DNA of 64,000 nt from an uncultured Eubacteriales bacterium (GCA_900545815.1 URAM01000003.1:76497-140496), one strand, 5' to 3'; positions 42,509 to 51,920 are shown, counted from the stretch's first letter. Numbers and translations: made by a program. The notes: a model not told the origin generated them from the letters alone.

Positions 42509-44452
42509 ACCTTTTCGCTTCTTCCCGCCAGCCTTTTTCTCCACACGCCCTGTGGATTTCTTACCTTTTCCAACTTCGGGCTTCCCTTTCGGACGCTTCT
42601 CGCCGCCCTTTTCCCCGACCTTTTTCGCCCTCGGCGGATACGGCCGGATCAAGCACCTGGCGTCAAACCCGATCAGATCCTCTCGCCCTGCCTTTTGCAG
42701 CGCTTCCCGCACCAGCTTCCAGTTTTCCGGCACCTTCCACTGAAGCAAGGCTCGCTGGAGGGCTTTCTCGTGGGGATCGGTGGCTACATACACCGGTTTC
42801 ATGGTGCGCGGGTCGATGCCCGTGTGGTACATACAGGTGGACAGGCAGCCGGGCACCGGATAGAAGTCCTGCACCTGCTCCGGCAGCCGGTGGCTGGCGT
42901 TCAGGTACTCCGCCAGCGCCACTGCATCCTGCAAGGTGCTGCCCGGGTGGGAGGACATCAAATAAGGTACCAAAAACTGCTTTTTCCCAGCGTTTTTGTT
43001 CAGCGCATTGTACTTCTGCTGGAACCGCTCATAGACCTCGATATGGGGCTTGCCCATATAGTCCAGCACCGAATTGATGCAGTGCTCCGGCGCCACCTTC
43101 AGCTGGCCGGACACATGGTACTGTACCAGCTCCCGAAAGAAGGTGTCCCGTTTGTCACAGAGCATATAGTCATAGCGGATGCCGGAGCGGATGAAGATCT
43201 TTTTGATGCCAGGAATCTTTCGCAGCTTCCGCAGCAGCGCCACATAATCGGACTCATCCGCATCCAGGTTGGGACAGGGCTTGGGCGCCAGACACACCCG
43301 TTTGGCACAGACTCCCTCCTTCAACTGCTTCTTACAGCTTGGGTGGCGCAGGTTGGCCGTAGGGCCGCCTACATCGTGGATGTAGCCCTTAAATCCAGGG
43401 TGATGGGTCAGCGCTGTGACCTCTCGGATAACGCTCTCGTGACTGCGGCAGGTCATCATCCGCCCCTGGTGAAAGGCCAGGGCACAGAAGTTACAGCCGC
43501 CGATGCACCCACGGTTATGAGTGACCGAAAAACGCACCTCCTCAATGGCCGGCACGCCGCCCATGGCGTCGTACATAGGGTGCGGTTCTCGCACATAGGG
43601 CAGCTCTGCGATGCGATCCAGCTCCTTGGTGGACAGGGGCATCTGGGGCGGGTTGGTCACCAGCCACCGGTTCCCGTGCTTCTGCAAGATGGCCTTGCCC
43701 CGCACCGGGTCGTGCTCCTCGTACTCCACCTGGTTGGCTCTGGCGTAAGCCATCTTGTCCGCCTTCACTTCTTCATAAGAGGGCACCTCCACCCAGGGAT
43801 ACACACAGGCTTCCCGCTCCCTTGCGGCGAAGCTGGTGCCTCGGACGGCGGTGATGTCACTGACCGGCACACCGGCGTTGAGCTGTGCGGCAATCTCCAA
43901 CGTGGCCGCCTCCCCCATGCCGTAAATGAGCAGATCTGCTCTGGCATCAAACAAGATCGCTCGGCGCACCTGGCCGCTCCAGTAATCATAGTGAGCAAAT
44001 CGCCGCAGAGAGGCTTCCAGACCACCAATGATGAGGGGTATGTCCGAAAAGGCTTCCCGCACCCGATTGGCATAGACGATCACCGCCCGATCTGGCCGCA
44101 AGCCAGTCTGATGACCGGGGGAATAGGCATCCTGGCGGCGGCGCTTTTTTGCTGCGGTGTAATGGGCTACCATGGAGTCTAGGTTGCCGGAGGAGAGCAT
44201 GACCGCCAGTCGGGGTTTCCCCATGGCACGAAATGCATCCGCACTGTGCCAGTCCGGCTGGGGCAACAGTGCCACCCGATACCCCTCCGCCTCCAAGGTG
44301 CGCGCGATGACCACCCCGCCGAAGGAAGGGTGGTCTACATAGGCGTCGCCGTTGATGATCAAGAAGTCGTACCAATCCCAACCACGGGCCTCCATATCCG
44401 CCTTGGACACGGGCAGGAAGGGATTTTGATCGACCTGTTTCTTCCCGCTCAT
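42506..44452 (-). CDS. ygiQ: YgiQ family radical SAM protein
   Basis: A 648-residue radical SAM protein of the YgiQ (UPF0313) family. An N-terminal domain includes WYDFLIINGDAYVDHPSFG and VAMLSSGN-like strands. The radical SAM core carries CIGGCNFC (C-x3-C-x2-C), followed by the family block HHPGFKGYIHDVGGPTANLR. A Lys/Gly-rich basic tail (about 600-648) may bind nucleic acid. The reaction is not known for this family. Its start overlaps the phosphatase-acetyltransferase gene (ATGA), so both are translated from one mRNA. Confidence 0.9.
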   Translation of the reverse strand: MSGKKQVDQNPFLPVSKADMEARGWDWYDFLIINGDAYVDHPSFGGVVIARTLEAEGYRVALLPQPDWHSADAFRAMGKPRLAVMLSSGNLDSMVAHYTAAKKRRRQDAYSPGHQTGLRPDRAVIVYANRVREAFSDIPLIIGGLEASLRRFAHYDYWSGQVRRAILFDARADLLIYGMGEAATLEIAAQLNAGVPVSDITAVRGTSFAAREREACVYPWVEVPSYEEVKADKMAYARANQVEYEEHDPVRGKAILQKHGNRWLVTNPPQMPLSTKELDRIAELPYVREPHPMYDAMGGVPAIEEVRFSVTHNRGCIGGCNFCALAFHQGRMMTCRSHESVIREVTALTHHPGFKGYIHDVGGPTANLRHPSCKKQLKEGVCAKRVCLAPKPCPNLDADESDYVALLRKLRKIPGIKKIFIRSGIRYDYMLCDKRDTFFRELVQYHVSGQLKVAPEHCINSVLDYMGKPHIEVYERFQQKYNALNKNAGKKQFLVPYLMSSHPGSTLQDAVALAEYLNASHRLPEQVQDFYPVPGCLSTCMYHTGIDPRTMKPVYVATDPHEKALQRALLQWKVPENWKLVREALQKAGREDLIGFDARCLIRPYPPRAKKVGEKGGEKRPKGKPEVGKGKKSTGRVEKKAGGKKRKG

Positions 44453-45606
44453 ACCGGATACCCGATCTCTTTCTCCATCAGCCGCAGCGGAACTGCGCTG
44501 TCCGCAGCTGGCCCGATGTCGGTGAACCCGTTGCGCAGATAAAACCGCTGGGCTAGGTCATTGTCCGGACTGCACCGCAGGCGGAGCTTGGTGCGTCCCA
44601 TGGGACGGAAGGTGGACACAGCCTGGCCAATGAGCTGGATACCCAAGCCGTGATGGCGGAATTTTTGGTTCATATAGTAAAAGGGAATGTATCCGGCGTT
44701 GGCTTCTGCGTATCGTTCCAAGTCCATTTGCAGCAGCCCTGCGATCTCCTCCCCATTCATGGCCACCATGACCGCTTTGGCGTCCGCTTCACTGGACGCC
44801 TTCGCCGCCTGATAGAACTGCTCCATGGGGCAAGGCTCGTCACCGTGGACGCCGATCCAAGCCTCCCGACGGTAGTGCTCATACAACTCCCGCTCCGCCG
44901 TCGGTTCCCAAGGACGATACCAGATATTCTGGTTCTCAATGGCTGCCTTCTCCTTGGGTTCCCGCCACCAGGTCTGTTTGCCCAGGGTGGACAGTTCCGG
45001 TGTCAGGTGCGCGCCGTCCCCGTAGAAGATCACCTTGGCCTGTTCCCCCTCGATCTCCACACAGCTAACCGCTGTGTTATCGCTGGGGATCATGTTGTGC
45101 ATCTCCTCCAAAGGGCGGCCATAGAAGGCGTTCACCGCCGTCCGGATGGCCTCCCCGTGGCTGACGCAGGCGATGGTCTTACCATCGTTGGCTGCCGCCA
45201 GCCGGTAATAGGTGGCCACCACCCGCTCTCGCAGCTCTTGAAAGCTCTCACCGCCCATGGAGGTGTAGTGGGTGTTTCCGCCGGAGAAATAGGCCATCTG
45301 CTCCGGATATTTCCGTGCCGCACCGCCCCAGGTGTCGTCCTCCCAATCCCCCATGGAGATCTCTCGCAGCCCCGGTTCCAGCTGCAAGGGCAGCCCCTTG
45401 GGCAGATAGAGGGCTTTGGCAGTGGTCTGGGTGCGGAACAGGTCGCTGGAATAGACCGCATCCAAGTGGATGTCCTGGAACCGTTTCTCCAGCGCTTGAA
45501 TCTGCCGGTACCCTAAGGGGGTGACCAAGCTATCATATTGACCATGGATGCGCCGGTATAGATTTCCCTCCGCCTCCGCATGGCGGATGATGTAAATTCT
45601 GGTCAT
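44449..45606 (-). CDS. Fusion of histidine phosphatase and GNAT acetyltransferase
   Basis: A 385-residue two-domain protein. Residues 1-205 are a histidine phosphatase (phosphoglycerate-mutase-like) domain with IIRHAEAEGN (phosphoacceptor His9), Arg and Glu positions, and a second catalytic His in VSHGEAIRTA. Residues about 230-385 are a GNAT acetyltransferase with the acetyl-CoA loop region QKFRHHGLGIQLIG and ending CSPDNDLAQRFYLRNGF. The fusion is read directly from one open frame with no frameshift. The joint substrate is unknown; a metabolite that is both dephosphorylated and acetylated is one idea. Confidence 0.85.
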   Translation of the reverse strand: MTRIYIIRHAEAEGNLYRRIHGQYDSLVTPLGYRQIQALEKRFQDIHLDAVYSSDLFRTQTTAKALYLPKGLPLQLEPGLREISMGDWEDDTWGGAARKYPEQMAYFSGGNTHYTSMGGESFQELRERVVATYYRLAAANDGKTIACVSHGEAIRTAVNAFYGRPLEEMHNMIPSDNTAVSCVEIEGEQAKVIFYGDGAHLTPELSTLGKQTWWREPKEKAAIENQNIWYRPWEPTAERELYEHYRREAWIGVHGDEPCPMEQFYQAAKASSEADAKAVMVAMNGEEIAGLLQMDLERYAEANAGYIPFYYMNQKFRHHGLGIQLIGQAVSTFRPMGRTKLRLRCSPDNDLAQRFYLRNGFTDIGPAADSAVPLRLMEKEIGYPV

Positions 45607-45657
45607 AAAAACACTTCTTTTCTATCTCTGCTTCATTGACATAATGACAACGCTATT

Positions 45658-46575
45658 TTACCAAGGCAAGACGCCTCCGGTCAGCTCTGTGACCGATCTC
45701 AGCCCCTGCCGTTGGGCAATAGCCGCCAGCTCATCCCGCACCTGCAAGGGGGCGTAGGGATCAACAAAGTTCGCCGTCCCCACCGCCACAGCGGAAGCGC
45801 CGGCCAGCATCATCTCAGCGGCGTCTGCGCCGGTGGCAATGCCGCCCATTCCCAGCACAGGGATGCTGACCGTATTGGCCACCTCCCACACCATCCGCAC
45901 GGCGATGGGCAGGACAGCAGGGCCGGACAGGCCGCCGGTATTCATCTTCAAAATGGGACGGCGGGTGTTCACGTCAATCCGCATCCCACGGACAGTGTTG
46001 ATAAGGGACACTGCATCCGCACCGGCAGATTCCACCGCCTTTGCAATGGCGGTGATGTCGGTGACATTGGGGGAGAGCTTGACCATGACCGGCACGGCGG
46101 AATGTTTCTTCGCCACCTCGGTCACTTCCGCGGTCATCTCCGGCACCACGCCGTACTGCAAGCCGCCGCATTTGACGTTGGGACAGGAGACGTTGACCTC
46201 GATCATGTCCACCCCAGCATCGCTGAGCTTCTGGCACAGGATGCCGTACTCCTCCGGAGTGTTGCCAGAGATGTTGGCGATGATCTTCACGTCATGTTTC
46301 CGTAGTTCCGGCAGCTCTTGGGCGATAAATTCGTCCACGCCAGGGTTCTGAAGCCCCACGGAGTTCAGGATTCCCATGGGGGTTTCGGCCACACGAGGGG
46401 GTGGGTTACCCTCCCTTGGGGCAAGTGTAAGTCCTTTACAGCAAATGCCCCCAAGTTCACTCAGGTCGTAGAACTGACCGTATTCCCGACCAAACCCGTA
46501 GGTGCCAGAGGCCACTACAACGGGATTTTTCATTGATATACCAGCAAAATTCACCTGTTGGCGCACCTTATTCAT
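45658..46575 (-). CDS. pyrD: Dihydroorotate dehydrogenase, catalytic subunit (class 1B)
   Basis: A 305-residue FMN TIM barrel that oxidises dihydroorotate to orotate in pyrimidine synthesis. The catalytic cysteine lies in EVNVSCPNVKCGG. Other family blocks are VASGTYGFGREYG, GNTPEEYG and GMGGIATGADAAEMMLAGASAV. It overlaps pyrK by 8 bp; PyrK passes electrons to NAD+, so the pair is the 1B type. It is the last gene of the pyrC-F-K-D operon. Confidence 0.95.
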   Translation of the reverse strand: MNKVRQQVNFAGISMKNPVVVASGTYGFGREYGQFYDLSELGGICCKGLTLAPREGNPPPRVAETPMGILNSVGLQNPGVDEFIAQELPELRKHDVKIIANISGNTPEEYGILCQKLSDAGVDMIEVNVSCPNVKCGGLQYGVVPEMTAEVTEVAKKHSAVPVMVKLSPNVTDITAIAKAVESAGADAVSLINTVRGMRIDVNTRRPILKMNTGGLSGPAVLPIAVRMVWEVANTVSIPVLGMGGIATGADAAEMMLAGASAVAVGTANFVDPYAPLQVRDELAAIAQRQGLRSVTELTGGVLPW

Positions 46576-47323
46576 CCCACTCTACCTCCTCACTTCGGAA
46601 CACAGGGCCGTCCTTGCAAACCCGTCTGTAATGTCCTTTTACTTTACAGGAACAGGTCAAACAGGCGCCCAAGCCACAGGCCATCCGTTCCTCCAAAGAG
46701 ACTTGACAACCACTCCCCTCCCCCGCCGTCACGGCGGAGATCGCCTTCAGCATAGGAGTGGGGCCACAGGCCAGCACAGTCAGGTTGGGATTTTCCCGCA
46801 GCAGCCGCTGCACCACCTGATCCACCCGACCGATTTCGCCGCAGGAGCCGTCCTCAGTGGTCACAGTGACGGGCACGCCTGCCGCCGCCAGCTCATCCGC
46901 CAGGATGACGCCATCCTGGGAACGGAAGCCAAAGGCTGCCTGGCACCGGTTGCCCAGCAGGCGGGCTGCAAAGCACATAGGTGCGGTGCCGATGCCGCCG
47001 CCCACCAGCAGAATGGGCTTGTCGCCGGACAGATCGAAGCCGTTGCCCAAGGGGCCCAGGACATCCAAGCGCTCTCCAACAGTTCGCTTTGCCAGCCAAT
47101 CCGTCCCCGTCCCACGGACTTGAAAGACGATGCGCAGGTTGTCCTTCCAGGCATCGCAGATGGAGATGGGACGGCGAAGCAGGTGTCCTTCGCCGCAGCG
47201 GATGTGGACGAACTGTCCGGGCTGGGCAGCGCTTGCCATCTCTCCGGCATCCAATACCATAGAGAAGATATCCGCCGTCAGCGGTTTCATTTCTCGAATT
47301 TCACACTGTTTTTGAATGGGCAT
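46568..47323 (-). CDS. pyrK: Dihydroorotate dehydrogenase electron transfer subunit PyrK
   Basis: A 251-residue FAD/2Fe-2S protein that transfers electrons from PyrD to NAD+. A ferredoxin-reductase-like FAD domain with LLRRPISICDAW is followed by the NAD site GGGIGTAPM. C-terminal cysteines in ACGLGACLTCSC and a later VCKDGPVF bind the cluster. ATG 47323 is chosen because AAGGGGAG precedes it; ATG 47341 would overlap the pyrF stop without a good ribosome site. It overlaps pyrD by 8 bp. Confidence 0.95.
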   Translation of the reverse strand: MPIQKQCEIREMKPLTADIFSMVLDAGEMASAAQPGQFVHIRCGEGHLLRRPISICDAWKDNLRIVFQVRGTGTDWLAKRTVGERLDVLGPLGNGFDLSGDKPILLVGGGIGTAPMCFAARLLGNRCQAAFGFRSQDGVILADELAAAGVPVTVTTEDGSCGEIGRVDQVVQRLLRENPNLTVLACGPTPMLKAISAVTAGEGSGCQVSLEERMACGLGACLTCSCKVKGHYRRVCKDGPVFRSEEVEWDE

Positions 47324-47337
47324 TTTACTCCCCTTTC

Positions 47338-48267
47338 TCAATCACCGATGGTGGTATAAGCGCAGATGTCCTCCCGCATATCCAGCGCCGCCTGACGGGC
47401 GGCTTCCTGGTAGTCCAGACCGTTCTGACCGGTCTTTTTCCAAGCACACATAATCCCGCGGGAAGAATTTATGATGGCACCCTTGCCCCCTGCATGGAAG
47501 GCGTTGGCCACGTCCGCTGCCGTGCCGCCCTGGGCGCCGTAGCCAGGCACCAGGAAAAAGGTGTGGGGCATCTGCTGGCGCAGCTTGCGCAGATCCTCCG
47601 GATAGGTGGCGCCGGTGACGGCACCTACCCGACTGAAGCCGTACTGGGCACTGCGGCTCCCTTCGCCCCACTGCTCTACCAGGTCGCCCATGACCGTGTA
47701 TACCTTCCGGCCATTGATCTCCCGATCCTGCAAATCCACAGCGGAGGGGTTAGAGGTGCGCACCAGCACGAACAAGCTCTTGTCCTCCGCTTCCGCCACG
47801 GTCAAGAAGGGTTTTACCGCATCGCTGCCCATGTAGCCGTTGACAGTCACGCAGTCGGCGTCAAACCCAGGCAAGGTCACATCTCCCACCACAGTCTTGC
47901 CCAGCCAGCCCTCGGCATAGGCGGTGGCGGTACTGCCGATGTCCCCTCGCTTGATGTCGGCGATGACGTAGAAGCCCTTTCCTTGGGCGTAACGGATGGT
48001 GCGTTCCAGCATCTCCATCCCCTCCCAGCCCAGGTTTTCGTAGTAGGCGGACTGGGGTTTCACGGCGGGGACGATGTCGCAGAGGGCATCCATGAGTCCA
48101 CAGTTGAAGGTATAGATGGCTTCTGCCGCCGCCTTGCGGGTCTGCCCATATTGGGCGATTTTCTCCGCCTGAATGTGGGGCGGTACATAATCCCACCGGG
48201 CGTCCAAACCAGCCACGGTGGGGTTTTTCAGGTTCAAAATTCTATCTTGCAGTTTGTCAAAGGACAT
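47338..48267 (-). CDS. pyrF: Orotidine 5'-phosphate decarboxylase
   Basis: A protein of about 309 residues of the longer PyrF subfamily that makes UMP from OMP. The catalytic Asp/Lys network is in ADIKRGDIGSTATAYAEG, preceded by VKPQSAYYENLGWEGMEML. ATG 48267 begins MSFDKLQDRI, the family start; in-frame ATGs at 48279 and 48294 are possible. It overlaps the pyrC stop by about 11 bp and precedes pyrK by 14 bp. Confidence 0.95.
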   Translation of the reverse strand: MSFDKLQDRILNLKNPTVAGLDARWDYVPPHIQAEKIAQYGQTRKAAAEAIYTFNCGLMDALCDIVPAVKPQSAYYENLGWEGMEMLERTIRYAQGKGFYVIADIKRGDIGSTATAYAEGWLGKTVVGDVTLPGFDADCVTVNGYMGSDAVKPFLTVAEAEDKSLFVLVRTSNPSAVDLQDREINGRKVYTVMGDLVEQWGEGSRSAQYGFSRVGAVTGATYPEDLRKLRQQMPHTFFLVPGYGAQGGTAADVANAFHAGGKGAIINSSRGIMCAWKKTGQNGLDYQEAARQAALDMREDICAYTTIGD

Positions 48268-49573
48268 CGTTGTTCCCATCCTTTCTATCCTCATCTCGCC
48301 GATAAATGATCTTGCCTCCGGCGATGGTATAAGCGTTTCTCCCCTGCACTTCCATCCCGCCGAAGGGGGTGTTGCGCCCCTTGGAACGGAAGGTTTCCGG
48401 TTGAATCGTCCATGTTTCGTCTAGCTGAAAGAGCACCAAATCTGCCCGTCCGCCAGGGGTGAGACCAGACCACTTCTGACCCAAAACCTTGGCCGGATTC
48501 ATGCTCATTTTGGCAGCAATCTCCTCCAAGGTCAGGTATCCTCCATGGTACAGCTTGGTCAGCGTCAGCGCCAGCGCCGTCTCCAAACCCACCATGCCGC
48601 TGGGCGCTTCGGTCAGCCCCTTGGCCTTTTCCGCCGCTGTGTGGGGCGCATGGTCGGTGGCGATACAATCCAATGTGCCGTCCTGAAGGCCGGCCAAGAT
48701 GGCCTCCACATCCGCCTGGGTGCGCAGGGGCGGATTGACCCGTGCCAGGGAGCCTTTTTTCAAAATGGCGTCCTGGGTCAGGGTGAAATACTGAGGGCAG
48801 GTTTCCGCCGTGACCGGTGCACCGTGAGCCTTCAGCTGGCGGATGATCTCCACGCTGCCAGCGGTGGAAATGTGGCAGAAGTGCAGGGGCACGCCGGTCT
48901 CCAACGCCAGCATCCCATCCCGCATGACCATCAGTTCTTCCGCAATGGCGGGACGGCCGGGGATGCCCAGTTGCTTGGAGATTTTGCCCTCGTTGACGGC
49001 ATAGTTCTGCACCATCTCCTTGTCCTCCTCGTGACAGAGGATGGTCATGCCCCAGGCGCTGGCTTGTTTCAGGGCTTCCCGCATAAGAGTTGCGCTCATG
49101 ATGGGCACGCCATCGTCGGAGAGCGCCGCCGCACCGGCGGTTTTCAAGGCGGCAAAGTCATTTAACGTTTCCCCTTTTTGTCCCGCCGTCACCGCCGCAA
49201 CGGGCAGGACGCGGACACCAGAACCCACTGTTTCCGCTCGCTCCAGCACATACTGCACCAGCTCCGGCGTGTCCACCACCGGTTTGGTGTTGGGCATACA
49301 GGCGATGGCAGTAAAGCCGCCGGCGGCGGCGGCGGCAGTGCCGGTCTGGATATCCTCCTTCTCGGTCTGACCCGGGTCACGGAGGTGAACATGAGGGTCG
49401 ATGAGCCCCGGCGCCACGCAAAGACCGGCGGCATCTACGCAGATGCAGTCCTCAGTCGGAGTGATGTGAGGAGCGATTTTTGCAATCGTTTCGTTTTCAA
49501 TTAAAATGTCATACTGACCGGCATATGTCCGGCTAGGGTCGATGAGTTGACCCTGTTGGATGAGCAGCTTCAT
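48257..49573 (-). CDS. pyrC: Dihydroorotase (class I)
   Basis: A 438-residue amidohydrolase that closes N-carbamoyl-aspartate to dihydroorotate. Zn ligands are seen in HVHLRDPGQTEKEDI and in HFCHIST, with the C-terminal IATDHAPHTAAEK carrying the catalytic Asp. It is the first gene of the operon; pyrB and carAB are not in the window. A TATACT at 49611-49616 predicts a leader of only about 30 nt, too short for a PyrR-type attenuator. Confidence 0.95.
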   Translation of the reverse strand: MKLLIQQGQLIDPSRTYAGQYDILIENETIAKIAPHITPTEDCICVDAAGLCVAPGLIDPHVHLRDPGQTEKEDIQTGTAAAAAGGFTAIACMPNTKPVVDTPELVQYVLERAETVGSGVRVLPVAAVTAGQKGETLNDFAALKTAGAAALSDDGVPIMSATLMREALKQASAWGMTILCHEEDKEMVQNYAVNEGKISKQLGIPGRPAIAEELMVMRDGMLALETGVPLHFCHISTAGSVEIIRQLKAHGAPVTAETCPQYFTLTQDAILKKGSLARVNPPLRTQADVEAILAGLQDGTLDCIATDHAPHTAAEKAKGLTEAPSGMVGLETALALTLTKLYHGGYLTLEEIAAKMSMNPAKVLGQKWSGLTPGGRADLVLFQLDETWTIQPETFRSKGRNTPFGGMEVQGRNAYTIAGGKIIYRRDEDRKDGNNDVL

Positions 49574-49610
49574 GCTTCCTCCCTATTCTGTCAACTGAAT
49601 GGTGCTTATA

Positions 49611-49616
49611 AGTATA
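49611..49616 (-). promoter_or_regulatory. Likely -10 of the pyr operon
   Basis: TATACT on the minus strand, about 38 bp before the pyrC start. TTGCGG lies upstream but only 15 bp away, so the -35 is uncertain. Confidence 0.35.
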
Positions 49617-49734
49617 CTAAGTTACATGATACCGCAAGGGGGCGCAAAACGCAAGAAATACCAGAAACTTCATCGTAATTTTCCGCAAAACCAGCCATAC
49701 TAACGGTGACAACCAAAAAAGGAGGCGGATTGGA

Positions 49735-49908
49735 ATGAAACAGATTCCCTTTGCAAGAGGCGTTGGCCTGGGCATCAGCGTGGGCGTTGCTCTGGGCATG
49801 GCCATGCACGGCAAGCGAAAGCACGTCTTGGCTAAGAGTAAGGTGGGCAAGACCATCAAGGCAGTGTCCGACGTGATGGAAGACCTGACGGACGCCATCG
49901 GGCTGTAA
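49735..49908 (+). CDS. Small protein with glycine-rich hydrophobic N-terminus
   Basis: A 57-residue protein. It begins MKQIPFARGVGLGISVGVAL, a Gly/Val-rich hydrophobic stretch to about residue 24, then a basic segment (HGKRKHVLAKSKVGK) and an acidic amphipathic tail ending DLTDAIGL. A very strong AAAAAAGGAGG precedes the ATG and a terminator follows, so it is almost certainly translated. The layout resembles small YtxH-like membrane-associated proteins, but I cannot assign a function. It diverges from the pyr operon. Confidence 0.7.
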   Translation: MKQIPFARGVGLGISVGVALGMAMHGKRKHVLAKSKVGKTIKAVSDVMEDLTDAIGL

Positions 49909-49926
49909 CCGGCAGGGTGCGCATAG

Positions 49927-49960
49927 CAAAGGGAGAACCCTGAGTGGGTTCTCCCTTTTG
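49927..49960. terminator. Shared terminator
   Basis: AAAGGGAGAACCC pairs with GGGTTCTCCCTTT around TGAGT, with runs on both sides. It serves the small ORF and the convergent glmS. Confidence 0.88.
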
Positions 49961-49983
49961 TATTCCTTATGATAGGTCGGCTC

Positions 49984-51816
49984 TCACTCCACCGTGACCG
50001 ACTTGGCCAGATTCCTGGGCTTGTCAATATCGCACCCACGCGCCAGCGCCACATAATAGGCGAACAGCTGCATGGGCACCACAGCCAAGGAGGGCATCAG
50101 CAGCGGATGGGTTTCCGGCACGGTGATGATGGCGTTGGCGTGCTTGCCCAACGCTTCCTCGTGGGTGGTGTCAGTCAGACCCAGCACCGTTGCGCCGCGG
50201 CTCTGCACCTCGATCATGTTGCTCACTGCCTTGTCGAATAGCTGCCCGTAGGTAGCCAGAGCGATGACCAGGGTGCCCTGCTCGATGAGGGAGATGGTGC
50301 CGTGCTTCAGCTCACCGGCTGCGTAGGCTTCGGAGTGGATGTAGGAGATCTCCTTCAGCTTCAGAGACGCTTCCAGGCCAATGGCATAGTCCAGGTTGCG
50401 GCCGATGAAGAAGATGGAGTCGTGGTTGAAGAACTGGGAGGCATACTGCTGAATGCGTTCCTTCTGCTCCAGGACTTCCTTCAGTTTGTCCGGAATTCGA
50501 GTCAATTCCGTCAAAATCTCCGTGTATTCCTCCGGCGCAATGCTCCCCAGCAGGTCAGCCAGGTACAGGCAGAGCAGATCCAGCACCGCCAACTGGGTGG
50601 AATAAGCCTTGGTGGTGGCCACGGCGATCTCGGGACCCGCCCAGGTGTAGATGACATCATCCGCTTCTTTGGCGATGGAGCTGCCCACCACGTTGACGAT
50701 GGCCAGGGTACGCCCGCCCAGCCGCTTGGCTTCTCGGAGGGCTTCCATGGTGTCTAACGTCTCGCCAGACTGGCTGATGACGATGACCAAAGTGTTTTTG
50801 TCCACAATGGGGGAGCAATAGCGGAACTCGGAGGCCAGCGCCACCTCTACCGGCTTGCGGAGCATTTTTTCCAGGACATACTTGCCCACCATACCCACAT
50901 GATACGAGGAGCCGCAGGCGATGATGTAGAATTTGGAGATGTTCTTCACATAGTCCGCACTCAGGTCGATGTCATCCAGCACCACCCGACCGTCCTTGAT
51001 GCGGGGGGTGATGGTCTTACGGATGGCTTCGGGCTGCTCCATGATCTCTTTGAACATAAAGTGCTCATAACCACCCTTTTCGGCGTCGGAAATGTCCCAA
51101 TCCACCGTGGAATGTTCCTTTTCCACCGGTTCCAGCAGGAGGTTATAGACCTGGATGCCCTGGCGGGTAAGGACAGCGATCTCGCCGTTTTCCATGTAGG
51201 ACACGTCCCGAGTGTACTTAATGAGGGCGGTCACGTCGCTGGCCATCATGTTAAACCCATCGCCGTAGCCCAGCACCAGAGGACTGTCCTTTCGGGCGGC
51301 AATGAGCTGCTCTGGGTGCTCAGAGCAGATGATGCCCAGGCCGTAGGAGCCTTCGATGCGGTGGAGCACCTTCTGGACGGCGTCCAGGATGTCTCCCCGA
51401 TAGTAGTAGTCCAGCAGCTGCGCCACCACTTCGGTATCCGTATCCGAGTGGAACACGACACCCTTCTCCTGTAGGAACTCTTTGATCTCCATATAATTTT
51501 CAATGATGCCGTTGTGCACCACTGCAATGCGGCCGGAATCGCTGAGCAAAGGGTGAGAGTTTGCATCAGACGGCTCCCCGTGAGTCGCCCAGCGGGTGTG
51601 CCCTACGCCGACAGTGCCAAACATTTTTTTGCCGCCGTCCACCTTTTCATTCAGCACTTTCAAGCGACCCTTCGCCTTGACCACCTGGAGCCCTTTTCCT
51701 GCGTCCAGCACTGCCAGACCCGCTGAGTCATATCCTCTGTATTCCATGCGAGCCAGCCCCTCCAACAGGATGGGAGCGGCTTCCTGCTCACCGATAAAAC
51801 CGACAATACCACACAT
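49984..51816 (-). CDS. glmS: Glucosamine-fructose-6-phosphate aminotransferase
   Basis: A 610-residue enzyme making glucosamine-6-phosphate from fructose-6-phosphate and glutamine, the entry to amino-sugar and wall precursors. The N-terminal glutaminase domain starts at Cys2 (MCGIVGFIG) with HTRWATHGEPSDANSHP; two SIS sugar-binding domains follow (QSGETLDTMEALREAK). The end KSVTVE is the conserved tail. No glmS ribozyme core was found upstream; a long hairpin lies there instead. AGGAGG precedes the start. Confidence 0.97.
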   Translation of the reverse strand: MCGIVGFIGEQEAAPILLEGLARMEYRGYDSAGLAVLDAGKGLQVVKAKGRLKVLNEKVDGGKKMFGTVGVGHTRWATHGEPSDANSHPLLSDSGRIAVVHNGIIENYMEIKEFLQEKGVVFHSDTDTEVVAQLLDYYYRGDILDAVQKVLHRIEGSYGLGIICSEHPEQLIAARKDSPLVLGYGDGFNMMASDVTALIKYTRDVSYMENGEIAVLTRQGIQVYNLLLEPVEKEHSTVDWDISDAEKGGYEHFMFKEIMEQPEAIRKTITPRIKDGRVVLDDIDLSADYVKNISKFYIIACGSSYHVGMVGKYVLEKMLRKPVEVALASEFRYCSPIVDKNTLVIVISQSGETLDTMEALREAKRLGGRTLAIVNVVGSSIAKEADDVIYTWAGPEIAVATTKAYSTQLAVLDLLCLYLADLLGSIAPEEYTEILTELTRIPDKLKEVLEQKERIQQYASQFFNHDSIFFIGRNLDYAIGLEASLKLKEISYIHSEAYAAGELKHGTISLIEQGTLVIALATYGQLFDKAVSNMIEVQSRGATVLGLTDTTHEEALGKHANAIITVPETHPLLMPSLAVVPMQLFAYYVALARGCDIDKPRNLAKSVTVE

Positions 51817-51864
51817 ATCGTGTTCCTCCTAATGCTTGTTGTTCTGGTTGGCCGCCTGCAAATT

Positions 51865-51920
51865 GGGTGAAATGACCCGCCGGTTCCTCGTCAGTGAGGA
51901 ATCGGTGCATCATTTCACCC
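51865..51920 (-). other. Long stem-loop between upp and glmS
   Basis: GGGTGAAATGA (51865-51875) pairs perfectly with TCATTTCACCC (51910-51920). Inside, TTCCTC and GAGGAA continue the stem around a 6-nt loop. No T-run follows on either strand. It lies 25 bp past upp and 48 bp before glmS, so it could stabilise or control one of the two mRNAs. Confidence 0.55.

Noticed and set aside
49574..49734. PyrR-type attenuator before pyrC
   Set aside because: The likely -10 leaves a leader of about 30 nt, with no terminator hairpin and no PyrR loop.
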